Part shown: positions 25,005-37,640 of the stretch, piece after piece
Position numbering within the stretch: position 1 is the first letter of the stretch
How the letters are laid out: every line of letters starts with the position of its first letter
Notes under the pieces: generated by a model
Database searches by the model: none
Seen by the model: the letters and a program-made list of their open reading frames with translations, nothing else
Told to the model about the DNA's origin: nothing
Made by a program: the position numbers and the translations under genes
Source: Icerya purchasi
Lineage: Eukaryota; Arthropoda; Insecta; Hemiptera; Monophlebidae
Length of the DNA stretch: 64,000 nt
Reading direction: 5' to 3'
Assembly (NCBI GenBank): GCA_039619475.1
Contig: CM077115.1
Location: 485,968,400-486,032,399, forward strand

Positions 25005-26299
25005 GATCAAAAATACCATCTAATTCAATTGTTTTTATTTGAGGTTGTGGACTGTTCTAAGTAGTAGATACAGAGAATTCTTCATTAGTAGTCAGGGTCT
25101 GCAGGGAGCGCAGCGTCGAAATTCCGGTAATAACGTTGTTACTTCTCGTGTAGAGTGCTTTTCAATGTGCCCGCGAACCTTAATTTGTATTAATATAGGA
25201 CTTTACAAAACTGTTGTGTTTTCGACGTCGGGAAAGGTCGCTGTTTATCTTTTTTACCGTAATAATAAGCGTTCCAAAATGATTTAGCAGTCTGACACTT
25301 CGGTATCGGAATTAAAAGCATCACACCGAGTTTGCTCGATGGGTACTGAAAAAATTTATGAAATGGTCCGACAGCCGATCTATAAGCTATTTTCGTCCGA
25401 CCAGAATATTTCTTAATTCCTTCAGTCGTTAAGAATCCGGCAATTTCCCCCTCTCCAGCACAGCCGCACATTACTATCGTGATATGTGCAAGAAAGAAAA
25501 AAAATTGGGGGGTCGAGAAAACCAAAAACAAAAATACAAAGAAAAACCAGGAATCAGCGTGAGATTTAAAACAATTTTTGCCCATTGATGAAACGAGCAA
25601 ACAGCATTAATATCGCGATAAAACTAACACGCTTCGTAGTCAGTCGCCTCATATTCACGGATATTAATTAAGATCGTACGTCGGTTTTGATTTAATATAT
25701 TTCCGCTATATTGCCGCTTATGGACTGTCCTTTTATTGACATTCAACTGTACCGGATTTTATGGAGGGGTGAAATTACGACTGCAGCATCATAACTGACT
25801 TCTGCAACCATACAGCGACGACCCGATGCATACGTGTCACAACATCGCGTATGTTGTGTCTTCTTACTCGACTTCAGATGTTATGTGCAGGTGTTTTTTC
25901 TCGATCTTGAAAGTAAACAATAACTTGTGGTCTTCTGAACAGAGTTCTATTGACAAGTATTGTTTGTCCCTCCTAATTCAATCTTCTTCTTCAGTCGTAT
26001 TACTCGATTCCGAGTGTCGTGACTTCCTCTATTTGTACGTCCTAGCTGTGCAGAATAGGTAGCGCTCATTGCAATTGTTATATTCAACGCGAGTGTACAC
26101 ACGCAAGAGTACACTTGCAACTGATATTGTGATTGTTTGATTCATATCGTTTACAAGTGCAGTCCCGTGTGTGTGTGTGTGTGTGTCTGCTTCTGTGTAC
26201 TACCTAGCGCGTGCATATGATGGTGTACATGGCAGTTTGCCATTACCTTCCACGCATAATACAAAAATAACCTATCCTTATGCTTATCCATTACGTGAA
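25005..26299. other. Intron-like DNA without recognisable gene
   Basis: Mixed AT-rich sequence with a (GT) microsatellite at 26167-26186. The 136-codon minus-strand open stretch at 25190-25600 is low-complexity in part (Phe-rich over an A/T run) and is not recognised. Confidence 0.4.
26167..26186 (+). repeat. (GT)n microsatellite
   Basis: Ten tandem GT dinucleotides. Confidence 0.95.
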
Positions 26300-26700
26300 G
26301 GTACACGTAATAGTTTGTATCCTAAAAAAAAGTGCAATCAACGAAAGTATCACTAGCCCGGCTTTTAGTATCGACAGGAAAGGGCAATCAAAGAAAGTAC
26401 GATTCGGATCACAGATAATTTCGTAATTAGGATGGAGTTTTTCGAGAAGTTGTTGACAACAGAAACGTGAAGAAGGTAGCATATGATTAAGGTGTATAAC
26501 GAATGATGGAGACGACAGTGGCGCATGAAGGAAAAAAAACCATCGAATTAGGGAAAGGGACAGAAAAACTGTTGCATGAATAGGCGAAAAGATAATTCGC
26601 TGGAAAAGTATATCTGATCAAAGTGGAATTGTTTGCGTAGGGAAAAAGGAACTTTAGAGAAAAATGAAGATGATTCCGAGCTAAAAAAATCCGCCAATTC
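26300..26700 (-). mobile_element. RNase H-type LINE, C-terminal relic
   Basis: On the minus strand, in two frames, the translation gives NSMVFFPSCATVVSIIRYTP, then MLPSSRF, then YEIICDPNRTFFDC. The copy at 59932-60438 has NPWFLLFPSLPRSVVVSIVR, HSLLPSSRF and CDADHVFIKC in the same order. A frameshift separates the first and second pieces. No intact reading frame remains. Confidence 0.55.
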
Positions 26701-27400
26701 ATTATCCGCTGGTGGCTACAAATATGAAATCGAGAAGATCGTAGGCATATACAAAGGATGATTAAGTCGCAAGAGTGGGCCGATTTCGGGAAGGACCACC
26801 TTGAAGAGCGCTCATAGAATCGAATAGATTTTAAAAGGAATGCGCTAAGAGAAGATATGCACGATAGGACGCAAGTTCAGCAGTAAGTACAAAGAGAAGG
26901 AAGACGAAAAAGTTCAGAATGAAAGTGGCTTCAATTCTACTAGGCTTGAACCAACTGCAAAAATAGTCCTATACGGATGAGTAGGTACCCGGTAAGATTC
27001 CGAAAATCCCACGTAACTGCTGTAGTGAAAAGAAATTCGGAAAAAGAAAACTGATAGAAAATTTTACCAGGTTAGAAAAGAGCAGCAAAAAAAACAAAAA
27101 CAAACAGGTTATAAGAAGAAACAGGATAAGGTGGAATATATGAAAGAATAGGAATTTTCTTTCAAGAGAAGCGTCACAGTTTTGCAAAACGGATAAAGCA
27201 GATGTACTAACGATAAGAGAGTCGATCTACCTGATGTATTGAGAGGCTGCCTTTTCCGCCTTTACCTTCATCGAAATGATTTCCTTCTGGTGCAGCTGAT
27301 AGTGTAGCCCCTTAATCACCAAACTACCGCTGATCTGACACGATGAAGAAAACATAAATTGAATGTGAAAAAAAACATACCTCTCCGCACCGGAGTGAGA
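26701..27400. other. Purine-rich stretch, unassigned
   Basis: The plus strand is purine-rich, a texture like that of the minus-strand LINE copies here. It may be more of the relic at 26300-26700, but I found no aligned motif. Confidence 0.3.
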
Positions 27401-27539
27401 CGAGATATTTGTAGTAAACGTTTATTATGTTCGTTTGTATTTAAAATTTCATACGTTTGCACGGAATCGTCATATTATACGTTTCTGATTTATTGGCACG
27501 TGACGAGTATTTGTTAAATCAATGTATATATTTTCTCGA

Positions 27540-27716
27540 TGACGATATTGCTATGTCTTGTCCTGCCATATTATCATATTCCTGTTGATTACTTCTTATT
27601 AATGATATCCGATATTGCATTAAAATACAACCCCGACTCTTTCCTAATTGTTTCTGAGTAGTAAAGGTTTTCTCGGTTGAAAAAACTTTCCTCAAAAAAA
27701 AAAAAGAAAAAAATAC
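27540..27716 (+). mobile_element. RNase H-type LINE, 3' UTR fragment
   Basis: The blocks gatatccgatattgcatt, 'ctttcctaattgtttctgag' and ggttttctcggttg are followed by an A-rich tail. They match in order the 3' UTR at 14750-14866 and the complement of 59880-59960. Only the last 150-200 bases of the element survive. Confidence 0.6.
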
Positions 27717-30077
27717 GATAAAAACGAAAGCTAACCATAGAGACTATTTGATACGATAAAATAAAATAGAATTATGAATATCTGAAGACCGAGCAATAAA
27801 GTAGGCGCTAATGACCTATTTTTGCGTAGGAGTGTACTAGTAAAGAGAAAAGAAAGACACCAGAGATTAGAGTACAAAGATAGAAATGTATTAAATATCA
27901 TTTGCAAAAAGAACGCAATTATCATTTAGAGAAATCCGACGAATAGCTGAATTTAATTAAAATTCAGTAATTTATTTTTATATACGCGATTGAAATGTTT
28001 TTACTTAGACGTGGGAAACGAAATTATTTCGGTAATTGCGTGGTATGAATTACACATTGATCGTCGAATTTGGAGGAAATAAATTACCGATTACCGAATA
28101 CCGAACCGATGGGAATTAACACGGACTTCGTTTTTAGTGATGGTCTGAGCCTGTAGAAAGGTAGAGAAATGTATATCGCCATCTTGCCGACGAAAAGTGT
28201 CGGAAGTAGGATGATGGGGCCCGGGCTGCTTGCTTTAGGAGAGTAAGTCGACGAAGGAGCTTTTGAATTATACAAGAGATGATGACGGCAGCGGTGCCGA
28301 ATTCAGACTAACGCTGTCGGTAATTTGTGGCCGAGTAAATGTAAAATTCGGCAACACATTATATGTTGCCGTCGACTTGGTATCCCCATCACCCGCATTT
28401 TTTTAGAACGACAGACAAAGAGAGAAACAGAGAGGGTGAGAGAGAGAGAGAGGCGAAACGATTTTTATCGGCAAACAGTTGTTTCTCGGGAAATTTATCT
28501 CCTTGAAAGGCATAAGGATAAAAGAATTGCGTGCTGTTAGAGATGTGTAAAACAGTCTACAGAATAGTAATTTGTGGGCCTAATGCAAGAGACTCGTGCA
28601 AGAAGGAGCATTTTTTTCGCTCGACACACCTGTTTTCAGAGGAAATCCGCTGCGCGTGCCTTACGTAAAGTTTCCTCAGACTAGGCTAAGTCGAGATGGT
28701 TGAAAAAATTCCGAAGAAAATTCTCTGTAAAATTTTCGGAATTCGCTCAGTCCGCATTCGGTGTTGCTTTAAATGTCGCCGGGAACGGTGAGACGTAATT
28801 TCGAATTTCGCAACGTCCAAATTAAAACTTGAGAACAACAATAAACGGAAATAATTCTGCTGGAAATGTGTTCGCGCCATTGTCGCTTGCTCGGAATTTG
28901 AATGGAAATATGAATGTGGTCAGGAAACGAATACGGTTCTGCAGTTGCCGTCCCGTTCTCATTAATGAACGTGTAGCAGTGCGTACAAGGACGCGCGGAA
29001 CAGCCTATGCGGCCGAAAAAATTTAGGCGAACACCTCGCGGGAGTCGATCGTTATTTAACGGTTAAGAAAATGTATTGCGCGAACCGTTTGAAAAGATTG
29101 TTTTTCATTGCGGACTTCTTCTCCGTCGACATTCTCCTTCCGATTTTGTCAACAATTTGAATCTATTATGCGGAAGAACAGATTTAGCGAAAGGCCTAGC
29201 AGAAAAACCTTGCACAGGTAACGCGGTAGAAGTCTTTTTTTTCAGCTTGCGACGGTGCAGAACTTTTCTTTAAATATCCTTTGGTCTGTCGGCACAATAG
29301 AGCCATCATCGCGCAGAATTTACTATGCCGGCGCGTGCGTGTCTTTAGAATACGATATTTTAATAGAATCGCATTGCGTGGACTTTCGCACACGCTCTAG
29401 AGAAATTCTGACACAATGGCTAAGAATTTCTAGAAACACACCTATACAAATTTTATTCGACGTTTATATGGGCGCGCGCTGCTACCTCTACTCATCAGCC
29501 AGTACCTCTTTTCCTACAAATCGTTTCTTGTTCGTCTTATAGAGAACGCCTCTTTTCTTCTTGTTTGCTGACATGTTAATTTATCACTTTTTTTTTTTTT
29601 TTATTTTTTCGTTTATTCCGTCGAGAATAAATTTGTAATTAACAGAAATGATAATTAAACAGGACATAAAAACTTTTATAGATTTCTTCATTCAGACCGG
29701 AAACAAATCAAACATTTAAATAAAAAAGGCATTTCTTTAGTAACGTTCTTGTAGGGGATTTTGTTCGACAGGCTCATTTCAATTGCTTAAAAAATTGTTT
29801 GCAACAACATCATTTGAAAAATTTTCATTAAAATTTCAATAAATGTCATTCATGTTAATGTTATTGCACATCGGATGCGTTGTTCTTGTAATTCTACATA
29901 GCACGTTGTATAAATGTCACAATTAGAAATCTTCATATTTTATCATTACAACTAAATCCCGTTGGACCATCATTCTGGTTATGTGTCACTGAGTTGTATT
30001 ACCGATTTACGAATCTACAATTTTACACTCCTTTTCCTTCTTGATTTTCTTTTTATCGTTTCTTTTATCCTCTTTCG
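27717..30077. other. Intron-like DNA without recognisable gene
   Basis: It contains a GA-rich run at 28419-28452, a less AT-rich stretch at 28180-28420 and several short open frames. No domain, RNA or repeat was recognised. Confidence 0.4.
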
Positions 30078-30358
30078 CTACCAAATCAGAGGTGTCATAG
30101 GTTATCGGGACGACTTGTCTCGTTCCGGAACCAAGTCGCTGTCCCAGTTCTATATACCTAATCTGAAATTGAATATTGGTTATACCGGAGAATTATATGG
30201 GGGAAAGTAAACGGGTGGATAATCCAAAAATAGAAAGGAACTGGCCTCAGTATTCTCATCAGATCCATTAGATCCTTAAGTACATTATGAAAAGCTTAGT
30301 TTCACAATCTATGATACCCCTTATCAAGGGACTTGTTTTGCTTTACTTTACTTACTTT
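30078..30358 (+). repeat. tRNA-derived SINE copy 2, head missing
   Basis: It starts inside the element at ctaccaaatcagaggtgtca tagg and follows copy 1 through ttggttatacc, aatagaaaggaactggcc, tattctcatcagatccatta and the TTTACTTTACTTACTTT tail. The A-box part is absent. Many substitutions relative to copy 1 suggest age. Confidence 0.75.
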
Positions 30359-30581
30359 CATATTTTCTTTCTATATCCGCCTTATCAAAATGCAGTACCT
30401 AGATGTCGAATTTACTTTGAAATATTACTAATCGGCCCCCGAAATAATAACAGATGAATGTCCGGAAAAATTTTAATTTTAAGAAAAAAAACGGTTTTTT
30501 TCTTCGATTTCAGTCTTTACGGACTACAACTAAAAACAACAAAGTAGTGTCTTCTTCAATTTACACCTTGTCTTTTTTCCT

Positions 30582-30830
30582 CGCGTAAATGGTTAAGGTG
30601 TTTTTGGTTACTAAATCAGAGGACATGGGTTCCTTGTTTCTTCTCCGATACGAATTGCTTCCAAGTTTAGCCAGCCTGAAGTAATTGAGTATCAGAGAAA
30701 TCTGGGGGGAAAGTAAAGGCGCATTCTAAGTAGAAAGGAACTGGTCCCTCTACTCTCATTAGTGCCGTTGGGCTTAGTATGAACTTTATCTTCACAATCC
30801 CCGACGCCCTTTCAAGGATATGGCACTTAC
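30582..30830 (+). repeat. tRNA-derived SINE copy 3
   Basis: It starts in the A-box region (gtaaatggttaaggtgtttt tggttactaaatcagagg). A better B-box-like sequence, gggttcc, is kept. It continues with agaaatctgggggg, tagaaaggaactggtcc, ctctcattag and caaggatatgg before the tail. It is more diverged than the other two copies. Confidence 0.7.
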
Positions 30831-32849
30831 TTTATATATATACATATATGAATAATTATCGGAAATATTTGGCGCCAAACGTTAACGAGCTAATCGTGAG
30901 GAACAAATTGTCGGGTACCTGTACTTAATTGGACACGGCTTAAAATTTACTAAATTTTTTTTTGAAAAAACGTATTATAAACGGACTTGTATTTTTTAGC
31001 CCTTTTTATACCTTTGTCAGATTTCTAAAATGAGGTTACGCAGTTTTTCGATTTATCGTCCTACTGAAAGTCCACATTTTCCTTTTTGTAATTAGTTCCG
31101 CGCGCTTAGCTTTTACGAATGAAAAACTGTTCGTACGATTTTTTTATCTTACGATCTATCCCCACGTCATTCTGAACAACTGAAAAGATCTTCATTTACA
31201 TAAGCGGAATACACTTCTTTTATAGATGGCGATGTTTACAGTGACGAAACCTGATAATCTTGATAATCTTGATAATCTGTCATAATGGAGAGCTTTATTT
31301 GCAGATGAATGTTTATTAGCTAACTGACAAAAAAATATTCGATAGAGTAAACGCGACGGAATACACAGGTCGAAATTTGCAAAAATCGATAGAACACGAA
31401 AAAAACGAAAACTTAAAGGCGGTGCAGAGAAAGATTGGTAAATCTATTATACGACGTGTGCGAAAAGCAGAAGCGAGCAATAACGAAAGAAAAAAAAAAA
31501 AGTTGATCGAAATGACATTTTCTGGAATTTTTAGTACTTGGATTCCATTCGTCGGTATCTATTGGAGGATAACGCTGAGATTTACGGGAAGTTGGGGCAT
31601 TCTTGTTGATGAATATCTCAAGAAAAGACGCTGTAGTATTTGTACAATTTATTTCCGCTGTTAGATAGCAACAAAGTGACCTGTCCGATCTTAATTCGAT
31701 CACTGCATGGACGACAGCCGTCGAATTATTTTCCTGGCGTTAGAAAGTTGGTCGCCTGAGTGATAAATATGCATACAAGTGTGGTCAACGAGTTGCCTCG
31801 TTTTCTATCCGATTACTTGGCGATTAATGCGCAATTAAAAAATCGCGTACTTGGTAAATCCGGTTTTGATAGTTGCGTTCGTAGTTAGGACTGGTAAAAT
31901 AATTATTTGGCGATGAAGCAGGGTCCATATTTTCTTGCGAATTGAAGCATCCGAATGCACGGCAGAAGCTGTTCGGTATCATAGCTCGAGTCAGCTGACG
32001 GTGAATTACGGTTTCGCCTTAAATTGCACATGTTCCCACGATGATGGCCCTAAAATCGGAAATTTAAACGTCTGCGGAAGAATTATCTTGTCCGTTCTGG
32101 ATAACTGTTCAGAGGGCAGTGGTTAACAGCGCCTCTGACGAACCAGTTGCATCGGGGAAAATATGAACTTGCACCGTCAGTTGCAACTATATCGATTTTC
32201 TATAGTCAGATTTTATTTCCGATCAAAGTTGTATGTTTCATCTGATGGTCCATTCATCCATAAGTGTTTGACGTGCTTTGAAAAACATTATGGAATTTTT
32301 ATATTTTACGGTACCTCGGTGAATTAAAAAATACGAATATCGCGTACATTTTAATAGATCAAATGTTATAATTGTAGGAAAATCAGCGTTTTAAAATTAA
32401 TTAAACTGCAACACAAGACAAGGTTCTATTTTTTGCCAATTTCTGTTTATTCTTATTCATCTTCGCATGAGCACATTTGATGTTATTTCCCTTTTTTCAT
32501 TTCATTTCAGACAGTTTTTACTTTAAAAATGCTGCCAGCAGGAGGGACGGCTTCATTTAAGTATACCAAAAAACCCGACAATATTTCGCAGCATACGTTA
32601 AAGTACGATCGGATATCGAAAAAGGGGAAAACAAACATTCGGAACTTAAGCGGTTCATCTCGGATGATCGATCGAAACCTGTTGGAATGTTGCAACGTTT
32701 TTAAACTGTTGTGCGAGATGACTCATTAGCGTAATCCTAATGCGGACTTTTATTTTCAACAACCGACCACCTTCATACAATAAACGAAATAATAGAAAAA
32801 AGTAACGAATACCAGATAAAAATATTCAGCCTTAATCGATAAAAAAAAA
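30831..32849. other. Intron-like DNA without recognisable gene
   Basis: AT-rich sequence. Three tandem 9-base units (gataatctt) lie at 31252-31279. The 96-codon frames on opposite strands at 31377-31703 overlap each other and show no family features. Confidence 0.4.
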
Positions 32850-33890
32850 AAAAAAGCGTTTGACTCTTTAAAACATGAATATACATAGTTGAAGCAATGT
32901 TCAAGCGAGGGGTCCCAGGAAATTTCATCAGGTTAATTCAGGAAATGTACAAGAGACTAAAAGCGCGTTTAATAACGGATATAAAAAGAGAATATTTTTC
33001 AATTAATTAAGGAGTTAGGCAAGGAGACCCACTCTCCCTAATCTCATTTAACCGTACATTAGAAGAAATTTTTAGAGAAATGGACTGGTAAAATAAGGGA
33101 ATTATGGCAGGAAATGATCAAATTTAGGATTCGCAGATGGCATTATCTTTCTTTCTTATTCCTTAGAAGAACTGAGGGAAATGTTGTTAGAGCTAAACAT
33201 GAAAGAATCCAAAGTTGGACTATCTATTAACACCCTAAAAAAAATAAAATATTAACTAAGACTGTACCCAGAGAGAAATACAGGTAAATAATAATCTAAT
33301 AGAAATAGTGAACGAAACCGCATACTTAGTGGTCAATAATTATCATTTGAGAATAGGATGGAAAAATAAATAAACGCGAAAATTACTAAGACGTAATCGG
33401 CCACTGAAAAGATTACTTAAAGGTCTTTTTAGTAATTATCATAAAAGTCAAATTTTTATCATTACCTGTCTTAAATTATGGGTGCCAAACTTGGACATTG
33501 AATACAAAAATTATAAATAAACCAAGGATAACACAAAACACACTAGAAAGATCAATGCTTAATAGAACGACAAGAGATCGAATAAGAATAAAAAAAATAA
33601 AACGGTTTTTAGGTAACAATATTGACGTAGTAAACTATGTTAAAAGGAGGAAGTGGAAATGGACTGGACATGTAATTAAGATTAATAGACGACCGTTGGA
33701 CATATAAGTGTCCACTTTTTGGTACCTTTCACATTGCAGACGGAAACGAGCTCATCAAAAAGGTAGATGGAAAGATGAAATAAATTAATTTTTAAATAAT
33801 AGACATTTTGAAAAAATAGCAATAAATAGATTAATATTTGGAACGGTTAATACCTATGCTCTTCACGAGCCGAGGAAATTTTACTTATAA
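32850..33890 (+). pseudogene. RTE-type endonuclease-reverse transcriptase, decayed
   Basis: Spread over several frames, the translation gives KAFDSLKHEY, then GVPGNFIRLIQEMYKRLKAR, GVRQGDPLSLISFN (the RT motif usually read as RQGDPLSP.LFN), EEIFREMDW, NNNLIEIVNETAYLV, KWKWTGHVIKINRRPLD, TFWYLSHCRRKRAHQKGRWK and DEIN. This is the order of RT palm, thumb and C-terminal motifs in RTE-clade elements (often annotated 'craniofacial development protein 2-like'). Multiple stops and frameshifts are present, and the F/YADD region is scrambled. The N-terminal endonuclease is absent. The relic lies alone, with no tail or target duplication found. Confidence 0.8.
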
Positions 33891-35459
33891 ATAATTATTC
33901 TTTCGTGTAATACCTTAGAAATGTATAATTTTCTCAATAAAGGTATTTTTGACATTGCTTGTAAACGCGGACTTTTCGTCAATGTGGCAATCGTACAGGT
34001 ACTTTTTCGATTGCTTCCATCAATACTGTCAATAAACAATCGAAAGGATATCAAAAAGAATTACCGTTTCCGAATTAGGTTTAATGATTAGAAAAGTGTA
34101 TGTGGATGTGTGTGTGGGGGGCATTTATGAAATTCCATTTCGTAATAAACTTTTTTGAAACTAATAACGCACTTTAGAAGTCAATTATAATAATAAATAC
34201 ACATGCTTTTAGGCTTTTATACGTGCACCGCTAATAGGTGAAACGCGGACATTTTACAAAATGCATAGGTATTTTTATTTAGATACTGAATAGAGTTTTA
34301 AGCTGCGAATGAAAAACCCGTGCATTTTTTTTTTCTTCATTAGGTCGCTGGAAAAGTATTCATGATTGTGTTTAGACATTTTTTCGTATTAATATAGACA
34401 AAATACTAAAAATTCGGTAAAAGCGTAGTAATCTCGAGTAATATATTAAATTTGTAGTCGAATAAGCGCATTTAAACACAGTTTATACTCGTAGTTTAAT
34501 GGAATAAAATGTAATCGAAGAAAAAAATATTGATTTTTCTTATTAAAGCCGTTTTATATCACATAAAAAGCTGTGATTTTTTGTATTTGTTGTTGGTAAA
34601 ATACCTACTTAAAATATATATATTATGCATATATATATATATATATATATTTTTTTTTTTTTTAAATAAAATATCTTTACTAAATTAAGTAACTAGGTAC
34701 ATAAAATAGTGGGGCTATATATTAAAATACCGGTAAAAAATACACTTTCCGCCGATTCTTACACGATAGACATAATATTCGAAAATTTAACCACAATTGT
34801 GTTTACAATGTACCATCGTTTTAAAGTGGTACTTGAAACTTTTACAGCAGGTGTTATAACACCGTTTCCATTTTAAAAATGTTTACTAATTTAAAACGAC
34901 AGTTACACAAGTGATACACCCGACATTTATTTTTACGAACATCGATACTTTTATAAAAATGCAATCGAAATATTGACGCGTATATTTTTGCAAATAATCC
35001 AAAATGAAAACTGTAAAATGTCAAAAAAAAAGAAGAAAGTGCGCAAAATGTTTATTAAATTTTCCGATATCTCTGAGAAGTTATGCCTCACGTTTATTCT
35101 TCGTAATCTGGCGCTATTTAAAAACACGGTCGTTGCAACCAGAAAAAAACAGAGACACCTTTTCGGATCGAACAATATTGCGCTTGAGCAGCCTTCAGTC
35201 CATCGCGTTGTTCTAAGGAAGATATTGCATGGAAATGTGACCCTGAAATGAAAACAGCCAATTAACCGAACAAAACTGCGTGCGGTCCAGTCCTTTTTGC
35301 TTTTTAGTGTTCCCTTATGGATGTCGATAGGGAACCTGAACTTTCGCTCATTTCTATATCCACGAAAATCGTGTTCTGAAGAGAAAAACGCATAGTTGGA
35401 CTTGACAAAGTAGTTAAAACTTTGAAAACCTTGTAAACGATTTTAAATAAATTCTACTC
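33891..35459. other. Intron-like DNA without recognisable gene
   Basis: AT-rich sequence with a TA plus T tract at 34620-34665. Overlapping open frames at 34951-35251 on both strands are not recognised. Confidence 0.4.
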
Positions 35460-36706
35460 AACCTCTATCCATTCGGTCGTTCACTCCTCGGTTATCGCTT
35501 TTTAATAAAACGTCTTCCCATTTCTCCATCCAATCATATTCCTTCCTATCTTTATATTAAAAACCACTGGCGCTTTGCGCCTCATAGAATCCCGATTCTA
35601 TATAGCTGCTCGTATTTCCAAATTTTCTGCTATAACAGTCTTCCTTACTTTTCTTACGACTTTAATAGCATATGTGGCACCCTATCAATTTCTCCTCCCT
35701 CCCGACCCGAGTTAATTCTTCCTCTCACTATGTAGTCAACTACGAATTCCTTCATCTGCTGGACTCTTCTTTTCCTTCCGATGTCTTAATCTTCACGGAT
35801 GGATCCAAGAGTGATGGGGGCGTGGGTGGCGCCTGTATGTCGCCTTTGTTCCTGCACTCTGAGTCCTTCAGACTTCCTTCTTTCTGCCCTATCTTCTTCT
35901 CGGCCGAATCAATCTCAATTCTTCATGTCATTTATTTTATACCCCCTACAAGTGCGGTTCGCAAATTCCTGATCGTTTCAGATTCTAAAAGCGTTCTTCA
36001 GGCCATCTCCTCTCCTCGTTCTCATTCTTCTGACGGTATCATTCTCTCAATTCGATCTCTCTTCTCCACTTTGTTCTCGTCCCGTTCTGCTCTTATAGAC
36101 TTTCTATAGTTCCAATATAGAGGACAATGACTCAGCTGACTCTTTACCTCTCTCAGCCGCCCGCAATGGCTCTTTCCTCGACTCTTTCCCTTCTTCAGAC
36201 ATGCTGTCCTTATCACGCTCTAATCATTTCAGACTTTGGTTGGACACGTATCCATCTTTATTCTAAAATATTCCCAGTACCGTCTTACTCAACCGGTTCT
36301 CCGTTTCATTCTATTCCTGTCTGTCGTCGTTCCACTGTTGTTTCCTTAATTAGACTCAGGATCAATCATTATCTACTCCCTTCTTCTCGCTTTGTCCCCT
36401 TCTCCTTTCTGCTTTCTTTATGCTTCTGAGCCTCCTTGTATTTGTGATTCAAATCATATCCTTTTCGAATGTTCTGCACTCCTCAATGAGCGCTCCCTTC
36501 TTTACGCCTAATTTTCGGCTTTGGGTCTTCCTACTCCCTTTAACGCTACTCTATATCCTTTCCTTCCCATTGCCTTCAGTTGTTCCGCTGCTGCTGTCCT
36601 TTGTGAGTTCCATTTCTGATCGTCTGGCTATTTGGTTCTATCTATTGAATTATATCATGTTTTTCGGTCAAGGCCACTAGCGCGCCCAGGGTAGAAAAAA
36701 AAAATG
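35460..36706 (+). mobile_element. RNase H-type LINE, 3' half, decayed
   Basis: The plus-strand translation contains the RNase H motifs IFTDGSKSDGGVGGAC (first Asp), AESISIL (Glu) and IVSDSKSVLQAI (third Asp). After a frameshift comes EDNDSADSL in the last RNase H motif, then RLRINHYLLPSSRF and, in another frame, CICDSNHILFECSALLNERS followed by ALGLPTPFNATLY. It ends in gcccagggtag and a 10-base A run. Upstream, a Pro/Ser-rich stretch from about 35460 probably covers the end of the RT domain. At least three frameshifts or stops. The same C-terminal order is seen at 59932-60438. Confidence 0.75.
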
Positions 36707-36839
36707 AAATAAAAAAATAAATCCTAATAAAAAGCGTGACGTTTTATAATTTCGAAAAAGCGATGAGAAAATTTTGCGAACGGAGAAAATAGAAATAGAA
36801 AAGAGCGATAATAATGACATCGGAACGTAAGCGCTATTA

Positions 36840-37640
36840 GTTTTAATGGTAAGGATAAACGGACCTGTTAAGGTTTACTTTAAGTGCGATCCCCGCTTCG
36901 AACCGACGGTAAAATACCTAGAGATAATAATTTTTGGTCAAAGGCGGGCTTTTACAAAACGCATCAGACAATCATAATCCTTCCCCAGCCTAAATTAGAA
37001 AAAAAGAATATATACAAAAAATAAGAAAAGTAAAATTCCAGGATAGCACGCAGTTATTCATTAATATACAGAAACTTCAAAGAGCGCCAAATAATAACAT
37101 CTTAAACGAATTCAATATCGATGATAAAATAACAAAGTTTTTCGGTGCTTGCTCAGAATCCGATGTTCTAAATAATATCGAAAATATTTATTATCAGTTG
37201 CTAAAACACGGATACAAGGAGAGATACAAATGCCCCGGTGCGAAAAGTAAACTAATAGCTTTCAACAACTCTAAATGATCAGTTTCTAGTTCTCAAAATA
37301 TTGAGTACTTGGGACTGATTATTGACCGGGGCGCGTGGCGCCTCACATGGAGATCTCACGTGGCCGATGTATGTTAAGGAATCAAATCTTTACATAGGTT
37401 TATTAATGCTCCGGTGTTAATTTCTCACTTGTAAGCGTTTAATATACATTTCCCACTCATCTCTTAATGGAGTGGTATGGAATTGTAACTTAATGGCCTA
37501 GCGAAAAATAATATCTAGCAGTTTAACTTCGCAGAATGGTCTACTAAAATACTTCATTTCGAATAGTAGGCTACACAATGATCTGCATACCCCGTATGTT
37601 AAAGTATAACTAAATTTTCCGAGAAATGACAGGCGAAGAT
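36840..37640 (+). mobile_element. LINE reverse transcriptase relics, poorly preserved
   Basis: Two fragments can be read on the plus strand. VKYLEIIIFGQRRAF (near 36905-36960) resembles the YLG motif after the RT palm. NIEYLGLIIDRGAWRLTW, then RSHVADVC and GIKSLHRF (near 37295-37400), resembles the same motif of I/LOA- or Jockey-type elements. Having the motif twice within 400 bases suggests two different insertions. Nothing else is assignable. Confidence 0.4.

Noticed and set aside
25190..25600. A 136-codon minus-strand protein with Phe-rich stretches
   Set aside because: The Phe-rich part is a translation of A/T runs, and there is no start context or similarity.
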